64,000 nucleotides of DNA from Anaerolineae bacterium (GTDB taxonomy: Bacteria > Chloroflexota > Anaerolineae > UBA3071): assembly GCA_029907105.1 (NCBI GenBank), contig JARYMM010000006.1, forward strand, positions 1-64,000, given 5' to 3'. Under the pieces are notes generated by a model, which was given only the letters and a program-made list of their open reading frames with translations, ran no database searches and was not told where the DNA came from. Shown here piece after piece: positions 39,597 through 48,156 of the stretch; within the stretch, counting starts at the first letter, position 1, and each line of letters begins with the position of its first letter. The position numbers were made by a program, and so were the translations under genes.

Positions 39597-39864
39597 GGCC
39601 GTGCTAGATGGGGAGCTAGCGGTGCCCTGTACCCGAAATCCGCTATAGCGGGGTCGAATTCCCCCTCGAGGGCTTTGCGCGGGCAGCACTGCCCTGTTAA
39701 GTGGCGTTGAAGGCTGGGTCCTGCGCGGCAGGAGCCTGTGAACCCCGTCAGGTCCGGAAGGAAGCAGCGGTAAGCGGTCCCTCCTGGGTGCCGCAGGGTC
39801 GCCTGGCCGGAGCCGGCTGGCAGGGACAGGCTGCTAACGGCGGCTCGACAGGGGGTGCACGGCC
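39597..39864 (+). ncRNA. ffs: Signal recognition particle RNA, large bacterial type with Alu-like 5' domain
   Basis: S-domain gtcaggtccggaaggaagcagc; 5' ggggagctagcggtgccctgtacccgaaatccgc; termini ggccgtgc/gcacggcc pair over 8 bp. Confidence 0.9.
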
Positions 39865-39891
39865 AGCACTTATGACAAGAGGCGAATCATT

Positions 39892-40899
39892 TTGAGGAAT
39901 TTACTGGTCACCGGCGGGGCCGGCTTCATCGGCTCCAACTTCGTCCGCTACCTGCTGGACAAATACCCCGATTATCGTGTCGTCGTCTACGACAAGCTGA
40001 CTTACGCCGGCAACCTGGATAACCTGCTGGACATCCAGGACGACCCGCGCTACACCTTCGTGCGCGGCGATATCTGCGACGTGGCGAGGGTGGAAGCGGT
40101 CGTGCAAGAGTACGACATTGACGCCATCGTCAACTTTGCTGCCGAGACACATGTGGACCGTTCCCTCATGCAGCCGGGCAGTTTCATCCAGACCGACGTC
40201 TACGGCACCTACGTGCTGCTGGAAGCGGCGCGCAAGTTCGGCCTGGAACGCGTCCACCAGGTGAGCACGGATGAGGTCTACGGCCAGGTGCTGGAGGGGG
40301 CCTCCCTGGAAACGGATCCCCTGATCACCCGCTCGCCCTACTCCGCTTCCAAGGCCGCCGGCGATCTGATGTGCCTGGCCTACTTCACCAGTTTCGGCGT
40401 GCCGGTGACCATCACCCGCGGCTCCAATAACATCGGCCCCTACCAATACCCGGAGAAGGCCGTCCCTCTCTTCATTACCAACGCCATTGACGATATCCCC
40501 CTGCCCCTCTACGGCGACGGACGGCAGATGCGGGATTATCAGTACGTGCTGGATCACTGCGAGGGGATCGACGTGGTGCTGCACCAGGGTGTGCCCGGCG
40601 AGATCTACAACCTGGGCACCAGTGTGGAGACGGAGAACATCGTCATGGCCCGGTTGATCCTCGACCTGCTGGGCAAGCCGCACAGTCTCATCCAACACGT
40701 CACCGACCGTCCCGGGCACGACCGCCGTTACTCCCTCAACTGCGACAAGATCGCCGCGCTGGGCTGGCGCAGTCGCCACTCCTTCGAGGAGGCGCTGGAA
40801 AAGACCGTGCGCTGGTATGTGGACAACGAGTGGTGGTGGCGCAAGATCAAGACGGGGGAGTACTGGGAGTACTATAGACGGCAGTACGAAGGCCGGTAA
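39892..40899 (+). CDS. rfbB: dTDP-glucose 4,6-dehydratase
   Basis: LLVTGGAGFIGSNFVRYLLDKYPDY; HVDRSLMQPGSFIQTDVYGTYVLLEAA; TTG start. Confidence 0.93.
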   Translation: MRNLLVTGGAGFIGSNFVRYLLDKYPDYRVVVYDKLTYAGNLDNLLDIQDDPRYTFVRGDICDVARVEAVVQEYDIDAIVNFAAETHVDRSLMQPGSFIQTDVYGTYVLLEAARKFGLERVHQVSTDEVYGQVLEGASLETDPLITRSPYSASKAAGDLMCLAYFTSFGVPVTITRGSNNIGPYQYPEKAVPLFITNAIDDIPLPLYGDGRQMRDYQYVLDHCEGIDVVLHQGVPGEIYNLGTSVETENIVMARLILDLLGKPHSLIQHVTDRPGHDRRYSLNCDKIAALGWRSRHSFEEALEKTVRWYVDNEWWWRKIKTGEYWEYYRRQYEGR

Positions 40900-40989
40900 T
40901 CGAGATCAAAATCCAAAGCTCAAAATGCTCCTGGATTTTCCCCTTTGACTTTGCCGCCGAGTCGGATTATAATCTGGCCCGGAGGAAAG

Positions 40990-42294
40990 ATGAAGCCTGG
41001 CATCCGCCGAGGGTTGCTGCGATGGCTGTTGCCCGGCATGCACGTCAAGCGCTGGCTGCTCCTGCTCATCGCCGGCATCACCCTCTTCAGCCTGGGTTGC
41101 GCCTACCTTCTGCGGGCCCTCTATGACGTGCGGCCGCTGCCCTCGTTCTTCTATTATCTGACGTTGCAATTCATCCCCCGCTGGGGCCGGGCGCTGCTGC
41201 TGGGCGCGGTGGGGGGCGTGTTGATGGCCGTGGGGCTGGTGCGTCTGAACCGGGCGCTGCTGGCCCCCTTCCTGCGCCCCGGCCAGGAGAAGGTGGTGGA
41301 TGCGCTCTACCGCCATCGCCAGCGGCAGCGGGGGCCGAAGGTGGTGGCCATCGGCGGCGGCACGGGGCTCTCGGTGCTGCTGCGCGGCCTCAAGGAGTAC
41401 ACCGACCACCTCACGGCCATCGTCACCGTGGCCGATGACGGCGGGAGTTCGGGGCGCTTGCGGCGGGAACTGGGCGTGCTGCCGCCGGGCGATTTCCGCA
41501 ACTGCCTTGCCGCCCTTTCCGAAGCGGAAGGATTGACCACCCGTCTGTTCCAGTACCGCTTTGGTGAAGGGGCCGGGCTCGACGGCCACAGCTTCGGCAA
41601 CCTCTTCATCACGGCCATGGCCGGCGTCACCGGCAGCTTCGAGCAGGCCCTGGTGGAATCAAGCCGCGTGCTGGCCGTGCGCGGGCGAGTGCTCCCCTCG
41701 ACGTTGCAGGACGTCACCCTCTGCGCCGACCTGCGGGAGGAGAGGGAAGGGATGGAGGCCGGCTGGCGGCGGGTGGAGGGGGAATCGAGCATCCCCAGGC
41801 AGGCAGGCACCATCGAGCGGGTGTTTCTGGAGCCGGAGGAAGTGTCGGCCTATCCGGAGGCAGTCAAGGCCATCCTGGAGGCCGACCTGATCGTCGCCGG
41901 GCCGGGCAGCCTCTACACCAGCGTGCTGCCCAACCTGCTGGTGCCGGACGTGACCCAGGCCATCCGCACATCGAGGGCCATGAAGGTGTACGTCTGCAAC
42001 GTGGCCACGCAACCTGGGGAAACCGGCGGTTACAGCGTGAGCGATCACCTGCGGGCCCTGCAAAAGCACGTGGGGCCTGGCCTCTTCCATCTGGTGCTGG
42101 CCAATGACCGTTTTCTGGGGGCCATGGCCGGCCCATCGTGGGGATTGGAATGGGTGCGCCTTTCGCCGCAGGATGAGGTGGACTGTCGGCTGCTCACGGC
42201 GGACCTGGTGGATGAGACCTTCCCCTGGCGGCACGATTCGCACAAGCTGGCCCGCTGCCTGATAGAGCTGTACGAGACGCATTCGAGGGAGTAG
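40990..42294 (+). CDS. yvcK: YvcK/CofD-like protein with N-terminal membrane domain
   Basis: VVAIGGGTGLSVLLRGLKEYTDHLTAIVTVADDGGSSGRLRRELGVLPPGDFRNCL; N-terminal TM segments. Confidence 0.93.
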   Translation: MKPGIRRGLLRWLLPGMHVKRWLLLLIAGITLFSLGCAYLLRALYDVRPLPSFFYYLTLQFIPRWGRALLLGAVGGVLMAVGLVRLNRALLAPFLRPGQEKVVDALYRHRQRQRGPKVVAIGGGTGLSVLLRGLKEYTDHLTAIVTVADDGGSSGRLRRELGVLPPGDFRNCLAALSEAEGLTTRLFQYRFGEGAGLDGHSFGNLFITAMAGVTGSFEQALVESSRVLAVRGRVLPSTLQDVTLCADLREEREGMEAGWRRVEGESSIPRQAGTIERVFLEPEEVSAYPEAVKAILEADLIVAGPGSLYTSVLPNLLVPDVTQAIRTSRAMKVYVCNVATQPGETGGYSVSDHLRALQKHVGPGLFHLVLANDRFLGAMAGPSWGLEWVRLSPQDEVDCRLLTADLVDETFPWRHDSHKLARCLIELYETHSRE

Positions 42295-42308
42295 TGTCCG
42301 TTAAGCGA

Positions 42309-42341
42309 ACGGGGCGGGGAGTGTTCCCCGCCCCGTTTTTC
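42309..42341 (+). terminator. Rho-independent terminator
   Basis: acggggcggggagtgttccccgccccgttttt GC hairpin plus U-tract after yvcK. Confidence 0.85.
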
Positions 42342-42356
42342 GTGCCCTGTTTCAGG

Positions 42357-42429
42357 TGAGCCGCGAGGGAGTCGAACCCCCAACCCACGGATTAAGAGTC
42401 CGTTGCTCTGCCAGTTGAGCTAGCGGCCC
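42357..42429 (-). tRNA. tRNA-Lys(CTT)
   Basis: Minus strand gggccgctagctcaactggcagagcaacggactCTTaatccgtgggttgggggttcgactccctcgcggctca; CCA not fully encoded. Confidence 0.93.
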
Positions 42430-42529
42430 ATCTGATATACATTATACCAGGCTCGCCGTTTTTGTCAAACTGACCATGCCCACAATTGTCATTTGCGGCT
42501 CTGCCGAGCTATGCTATAATTGGCTCGCT

Positions 42530-43693
42530 ATGCGACGATCAGGACCTTGCCCGGCTTGGCTTCGGGCCAGCCTGTTGCTGTCCGCCATCTGGGCCTTGCT
42601 TCTCGGATACCCCAGTGCTGTATATCCGCCCACGGCCACGCCCCAGGGGGCGGAGATGATGTCCCCAACCCCAACCATCGTGCCGCCGGCCTCGCCAACC
42701 GCTACGGTCACCGCGGCCTCTTCGCCGGCCGCGCCCACCGCAACAGCGGCCCTCACCCGTCTGTTGTCCACACGCACCCCCACCCTTACCGTCACCACCC
42801 CTCTGCCCACAGCCAGGCCTTCGGCTACGGCCCGGCTCTCGCCTTCGCCCACGGCGACGCCACGTCCGCCCACCGCCACGCCCGCACCCATCCAGCCTGG
42901 CCGTCTCTGGCCCACGGCGGATACCACCCAGGTTGCCGACCACTACTGGCTGGCCCGGCCCTTCGCTCCTGATGTCCGACAGTGGCCTGACCCCACCTAT
43001 CTCTACGGTTCCACGGCCCGGGGACGCCTCCGTGCCCACCACGGTATAGACATTCCCAATGCACAGGACACGCCGGTGCTGGCTGTGGCTCCTGCTGTTG
43101 TGCTCTTCGCCGGCCGCGACGCCGACATCGCCTTTGGCCCCCAGACCGATTTCTACGGCCAGCTCGTCATCCTGCGGCTTGACCAGCGCTATGGCGACCG
43201 ACCTCTTTACGTCCCCTACGGTCATCTTTCGGCAATCTACGTCAGAGAGGGAGAGCACGTGGACACAGGACAGCCGCTCGGCGCGGTGGGCATGACCGGC
43301 ATCGCCATGGGGCCACACCTGCATCTGGAGGTGCGGCTGGGGGCCAACGACTACGAAAGCACGCGCAATCCGGGGCTGTGGCTGGAACCCCTGCCGGGGC
43401 ATGGCACCCTGGCCGGGCGGTTGCTCGACGCCGAAGGGCGCACCCTCCCGGAGGCCTCGGTGCTGATCTACAGCGGCGGGGATGAGGAGCATCTCTGGCG
43501 GGTGGTCACCGTGTACGCTGACGATCCGGGGCTCCACCCCGATGACCGGTGGGGGGAGAACTTCCTCCTCGCCGACGTGCCGGCCGGACGCTACCGGCTG
43601 GCCGCCCAGGTGGATGGACGGGTGGTCAGCCAGCAAGCGGTCGTTGAGGAAGGGCAGACGACATTCGTTGACCTGACCCTGAGGCGGGAATGA
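42530..43693 (+). CDS. M23/LytM peptidase with Pro/Thr-rich linker and C-terminal regulatory-like beta domain
   Basis: HHGIDIPNAQDTPVLAVAPAVV; GHLSAIYVREGEHV; GPHLHLEVRLG; PTATPRPPTATPAPIQPG linker. Confidence 0.9.
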   Translation: MRRSGPCPAWLRASLLLSAIWALLLGYPSAVYPPTATPQGAEMMSPTPTIVPPASPTATVTAASSPAAPTATAALTRLLSTRTPTLTVTTPLPTARPSATARLSPSPTATPRPPTATPAPIQPGRLWPTADTTQVADHYWLARPFAPDVRQWPDPTYLYGSTARGRLRAHHGIDIPNAQDTPVLAVAPAVVLFAGRDADIAFGPQTDFYGQLVILRLDQRYGDRPLYVPYGHLSAIYVREGEHVDTGQPLGAVGMTGIAMGPHLHLEVRLGANDYESTRNPGLWLEPLPGHGTLAGRLLDAEGRTLPEASVLIYSGGDEEHLWRVVTVYADDPGLHPDDRWGENFLLADVPAGRYRLAAQVDGRVVSQQAVVEEGQTTFVDLTLRRE

Positions 43694-43739
43694 GCCTGCT
43701 GCCCACCGGCCCTTCCTGTGTTAACCCCCTGGCGAATTC

Positions 43740-43806
43740 TTGACGTCTGGCGAGAAATCTGGTATCATATTATGGCAATGCGAAAACGATACATGACATC
43801 GTTTTC
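43740..43806 (+). promoter_or_regulatory. Promoter plus palindromic operator
   Basis: ttgacg-17-tatcat; gaaaacgat-7 nt-atcgttttc at 43782-43806. Confidence 0.72.
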
Positions 43807-44100
43807 ATGAGTCGGTTCCATTGTTTCGCCCTCTGTATCCCCAAGGAGCGACCGTTGCCAGGCATCAGCGATGTCGCCAGGCAGACAGGTGCCTCCCCGG
43901 CTACGGTTTCGCGTGTCATCCAGGGCGCGAAGAATGTGCGTCTGGCCACCCGCGAGAGGGTGGAACGCGCCATCCAGGAGCTGGGCTACGCGCCCGCTGC
44001 TGTGGCACAGAGCCTGCGCTCCAGGCACACTCGCTCGCCGGCCCTGGCGGTCTCCGACATCACCAATAGAGAGAGGAGGTGGTCCGCAGCAACAAGATGA
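43807..44100 (+). pseudogene. Truncated LacI-family regulator (DNA-binding domain only)
   Basis: PGISDVARQTGASPATVSRVIQGAKNVRLATRERVERAIQELGYAPAAVAQSLRSRHTRSPALAVSDITN then stop; no effector domain follows. Confidence 0.82.
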
Positions 44101-44223
44101 CAGACTGTCCAACGTGGACGAGGCAGGGATCGGGAAACGCCCCATCCGCTCCTGCCTGTTTTCCGAGGGGCATAGCCCAAAGGGGTGCTCACCCCGCCCT
44201 TTCCACAACGAAGGAGGACAAAG

Positions 44224-45792
44224 ATGTACCGCAAATTGTTTGCTGCATTGGTGGCCTTCAGCCTGCTCGTGGTCCTGGCCGGCTGCCCGGTGCCGCAGGT
44301 GGTCGAGAAAGAGGTGGTCAGGACCGTCGAGGTGGTGAAGGAAGTGCCGGTAGAGAAAGAGGTGATCAAGGAGGTCGTCGTCACCCCTACTCCCCTGGCC
44401 AAGCCCTTCGAGGGAGTGGAGGTCAACATCCTGACCTTCACCGGCCCCCAGATCGCTGAACCGCTGCAGCGGCGCGGCCCCGACTTCACCGCCCTGACCG
44501 GGGCCAAGATCAACGTGATCATCGTGCCCTTCAGCGACCTGTATCAGAAGATCCTGACCGACCTGGCTACAGGGACGAATGCCTTCGACGGTTTTGTGTT
44601 CGCGCCACAGTGGATGGTGGACTACATTGTCCCCGGTTACCTGGAGGATCTGACCGACCGGGTGGCCAATGACCCGGCCATCGAGTGGGAAGACATTGCC
44701 CCCTTCTTCCGCGATTTCAGCGCTACCTATGAAGGCCGCATCTACACCATCCCCCTCGACGGCGACTTCCACATGGGCTACTACCGCACCGACCTGATTG
44801 ACACACCGCCGAAGACATGGGACGAGTACCTCGCCCTCGCCGCGCAGTTCCACGGCCAGGATCTCAACGGTGACGGCGATCCCGACTATGGCTCCTGCAT
44901 CTCCAAGAAGCGCGGCGCTCAGGCCTACTGGTTCATCACCTCCATCGCCAGCGCCTTCATCCAGAGCCAGGGCACGTCGCAGGGCGCTTTCTTCGACACC
45001 GAGACGATGAAGCCTCTGTACAACAACGAGGCCTTCGCCAAGGCGTTGGAGATTTACAATGAGACCACGAAGTATGGCCCGCCGGATGAGCTCAACCTGG
45101 ACGTGGGCGACACGCGCAGCCTGTTCACCTCCGGCCGCTGCGCGCTCTCCCTGGACTGGGGGGACATCGGCACGCTGGCCATTGACCCCACCATCTCCGT
45201 GGTGCAGGACAAGACCGGTGCCTTCATCCTCCCCGGCGCGACAGAGGTGCTGGACCGGGCGACCGGCAAGCTGGTTCCTTGCGATGAGACCACCTGTCCC
45301 TACGCGATTGACGGCGTGAACCACGCCCCATTCGCAGCCTATGGCGGTTGGTCGGGCGGCATCAACGCCGCTGCCGATCCCATCGTCAAGGACGCGGCCT
45401 ACGCCTTCTTCTCCTACATGTGCCAGCCGGCGCAGTCCAATGTGGACGTGACCATTGGCAAGACGGGCTTCAACCCTTACCGCACCTCGCAGTTCCTGAA
45501 CCGCCAGCAGTGGGTGGAGGCGGGCATGAGCCCTGAGGCCGCGGCCAACTACCTCGGCGCTATCGAGGATAGCCTCAACAGCCCGAACATGGTGCTGGAC
45601 CTGCGCATCCCGCAGAACCAGCGCTATCAGCAGGTGGTGCTGGACACGGCCGTCAGCCAGTTCCTGGCCGGAGAGATCACTCTGGAACAGTGCATGCAGC
45701 AGATCTACGACGGCTGGGAGGAGATCACCGAAGAACTGGGACGCGCGGAGCAGCTCGCCGCCTATCGCGGCACTCTGGGCGTGAAGAAGTAG
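44224..45792 (+). CDS. Sugar ABC transporter substrate-binding lipoprotein
   Basis: MYRKLFAALVAFSLLVVLAGCPVPQ lipobox; SBP family 1 pattern. Confidence 0.92.
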   Translation: MYRKLFAALVAFSLLVVLAGCPVPQVVEKEVVRTVEVVKEVPVEKEVIKEVVVTPTPLAKPFEGVEVNILTFTGPQIAEPLQRRGPDFTALTGAKINVIIVPFSDLYQKILTDLATGTNAFDGFVFAPQWMVDYIVPGYLEDLTDRVANDPAIEWEDIAPFFRDFSATYEGRIYTIPLDGDFHMGYYRTDLIDTPPKTWDEYLALAAQFHGQDLNGDGDPDYGSCISKKRGAQAYWFITSIASAFIQSQGTSQGAFFDTETMKPLYNNEAFAKALEIYNETTKYGPPDELNLDVGDTRSLFTSGRCALSLDWGDIGTLAIDPTISVVQDKTGAFILPGATEVLDRATGKLVPCDETTCPYAIDGVNHAPFAAYGGWSGGINAAADPIVKDAAYAFFSYMCQPAQSNVDVTIGKTGFNPYRTSQFLNRQQWVEAGMSPEAAANYLGAIEDSLNSPNMVLDLRIPQNQRYQQVVLDTAVSQFLAGEITLEQCMQQIYDGWEEITEELGRAEQLAAYRGTLGVKK

Positions 45793-45942
45793 GACTCTGG
45801 CCCATCGCACTTACCTCAAGGCCCGGCTGGTAAGGGCCGGGCCTTGAGGTACTGCACCTTTGCGCCCCCTGCTCCCTTGCGATTTTGCGACCCTGCTCCC
45901 GCCGGACAGCCATGTCCTCGGATGGGTATTGGGGGAGGCGTT

Positions 45943-47079
45943 ATGCAGGCTGAACGAGCATTGGAAAACCCCAACGGGCGATGGCACAGGCTGAGCGAAT
46001 GGGCTGAACGCATGGCCGGCAATGTCTTCATCTGGCCGGCCGTTCTGGTCGTCCTCTTCCTGTCCATCTTCCCGCTCATTATCTCTCTCTATCTATCGTT
46101 ATCGCGCTTCAAGTTCGTCAAGGGCGGGTTCGAGATCAAGTTTGTCGGTCTGGCCAACTACGCCAAGTTGCTGTTCGGCAGCGAACGGACGCATTTTCTG
46201 GGCCTCCTGGCTACTCCCTCTCCTCTGGGCTGGCTCGTGCTGGCTGTCGTGGCCGCATTTCTGCTCCGCTCCCTGGTGCGCTATGCCCGCCGCGAAACCC
46301 GCTCCCTCGGCGGCCTGGTCGGCCGCATCCTGTCGGCGGCCATCTTGAGCTTCGGCGTCTGGCTGCTGGTGTGCACCCTCAGCAAGGGCGGCCGGCCCGG
46401 CACATTGGTCGTCACGCTGATCTACGTCTTTGTGGGCATTATCGTGCAATATCTTCTGGGGCTTGGCCTGGCCGTGCTGACCACGCAGCAACTGCCGGGC
46501 CGCCGCTTCTTCCGCGTCGTCTTCCTGCTGCCGATGATGATCACGCCGGTGGGAGTGGCCTACGTGTTCCGCATGTTGACCGATACCGACAAGGGGCCGT
46601 TCCGGCCCATCTGGCAGGCGATGGGGTTGGGGCTTTTCTCCTGGGTTAACGACCCCTGGGGGGCGCGGGCGGCGGTGATGATCGGCGACATCTGGCAGTG
46701 GACGCCCTTCATGTTCATCGTGCTGCTGGCCGCTCTGGAAGGCCAATCCGTCGAGTTGATCGAAGCAGCATTGGTAGACGGCGCCAATCGCTGGCAGATT
46801 TTCTGGAGCATCACCCTGCCCCAGATCCTGCCCGTCAGCACGACGCTGATCCTGATCCGCATGATCGAGGCCTTCAAAATCGTGGACCTGCCCAACGTGC
46901 TCACCAACGGCGGGCCGGGCACGGCCACCGAGTCCCTGACTTTACAGGCTTATATCAGTTGGCGGTCTCTCGACCTGGGCGGCTCGGCGGCCATCGCCTA
47001 CCTCCTGTTATTGATGGTCACCTTCATCGGCATGGCCTACGTTAACCTGATCCGCAGCCGCGTGGCGGAGGGGGGATGA
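45943..47079 (+). CDS. Sugar ABC transporter permease
   Basis: SVELIEAALVDGANRWQIFWSITLPQILPVSTTLILIRMIEAFK. Confidence 0.93.
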   Translation: MQAERALENPNGRWHRLSEWAERMAGNVFIWPAVLVVLFLSIFPLIISLYLSLSRFKFVKGGFEIKFVGLANYAKLLFGSERTHFLGLLATPSPLGWLVLAVVAAFLLRSLVRYARRETRSLGGLVGRILSAAILSFGVWLLVCTLSKGGRPGTLVVTLIYVFVGIIVQYLLGLGLAVLTTQQLPGRRFFRVVFLLPMMITPVGVAYVFRMLTDTDKGPFRPIWQAMGLGLFSWVNDPWGARAAVMIGDIWQWTPFMFIVLLAALEGQSVELIEAALVDGANRWQIFWSITLPQILPVSTTLILIRMIEAFKIVDLPNVLTNGGPGTATESLTLQAYISWRSLDLGGSAAIAYLLLLMVTFIGMAYVNLIRSRVAEGG

Positions 47080-48116
47080 TGGAAGCAATGCAAAGGCTGT
47101 TCCAGCGCCGATCACTGCACAGGCCCTCTCCTGTGGGGATGGCCTTGTCATACACCATGCTGGGGACATGGGCCCTGGTCGTGCTGTTCCCCCTGTACTG
47201 GCTGCTGGTGACCTCTTTCAAGCTGCCCGTTGATGTGAATATGGGGCCCTTTTATCTGCCCGGCGTGGATTTCAAGCCCTCGCTGCACGCCTGGGAGTAT
47301 ATCTTGGTGGGCGATCTCAGCAATGATACCATCCGCCCTTACATCAACACGGTGATCGTGGCCCTCACCAGCGCCTCGCTGGCGCTGATATTGGGCACTG
47401 CCGCCGCCTATGGTCTGACCCGCTTTCAGTATCGGCCGCGCCTGGGGGCTATCCTGTGCTTCATCGGCTGTCTGGCCCTGGCCATCATCGCCGTGACCCT
47501 GGGAGCGCCCTGGCAGATCGCGCTGGTCGTGGCCCTGGTCCTGTTCGTCATCCTGTTGCAGACCATCGGCAAGCGCTTCCAGCGCTCCCTGGGCAACAGG
47601 GACATCGCCTTCTGGCTGATCTCGCAGCGCATGTTGCCACCGGTGGCCGTGGTGATCCCCATCTACGTGCTGTTCCAGCGGCTGCATCTGCTGGACACAC
47701 GCACGGCCTTGATCATCACCTATCTGGCTTCTAACCTGCCCATCGTCGTCTGGCTGATGCGCGATTACTTCCAGACCATCCCCATCGAGCTGGAGGAGTG
47801 TGCGGCCATTGACGGTGCCTCGCGCTATCGCATCTTCTGGGCTATTGTGGTGCCCCTGGCCCTGCCCGGGCTGGTGGCCACGTTCCTGTTCGTGCTGGTG
47901 TTCGCCTGGAACGAGTACCTGTTGTCGTTATTCCTGTCCAGCTCGCGTGCGCAGACGTTGCCGCTGACCGTGGCGGCGCAGAACGCCACCCGCGGGCCGC
48001 AGTGGTGGTACATGTCGGTGCTCATCCTGATCATGATCGTCCCCGTCATCGCCATGGCCATCGCCCTGGAGCGCTACATCGCCCGCGGGCTGTTGGTGGG
48101 CGCCATCAAGGGCTGA
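47076..48116 (+). CDS. Carbohydrate ABC transporter permease
   Basis: IPIELEECAAIDGASRYRIFWAIVVPLALPGLVATFLFVLVFAWNEYL. Confidence 0.93.
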   Translation: MMEAMQRLFQRRSLHRPSPVGMALSYTMLGTWALVVLFPLYWLLVTSFKLPVDVNMGPFYLPGVDFKPSLHAWEYILVGDLSNDTIRPYINTVIVALTSASLALILGTAAAYGLTRFQYRPRLGAILCFIGCLALAIIAVTLGAPWQIALVVALVLFVILLQTIGKRFQRSLGNRDIAFWLISQRMLPPVAVVIPIYVLFQRLHLLDTRTALIITYLASNLPIVVWLMRDYFQTIPIELEECAAIDGASRYRIFWAIVVPLALPGLVATFLFVLVFAWNEYLLSLFLSSSRAQTLPLTVAAQNATRGPQWWYMSVLILIMIVPVIAMAIALERYIARGLLVGAIKG

Positions 48117-48156
48117 GGCCGAGGAAGGACGAATTTAATGAGGGGAAACGTCGGTC

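Noticed and set aside
39701-39895. 64-aa ORF in the SRP RNA region
   Set aside because: Overlaps the conserved SRP RNA S-domain; no protein-like signal.
43765-45810. 681-aa minus-strand ORF
   Set aside because: Antisense to the truncated LacI and substrate-binding protein; low-complexity translation without recognisable domains.
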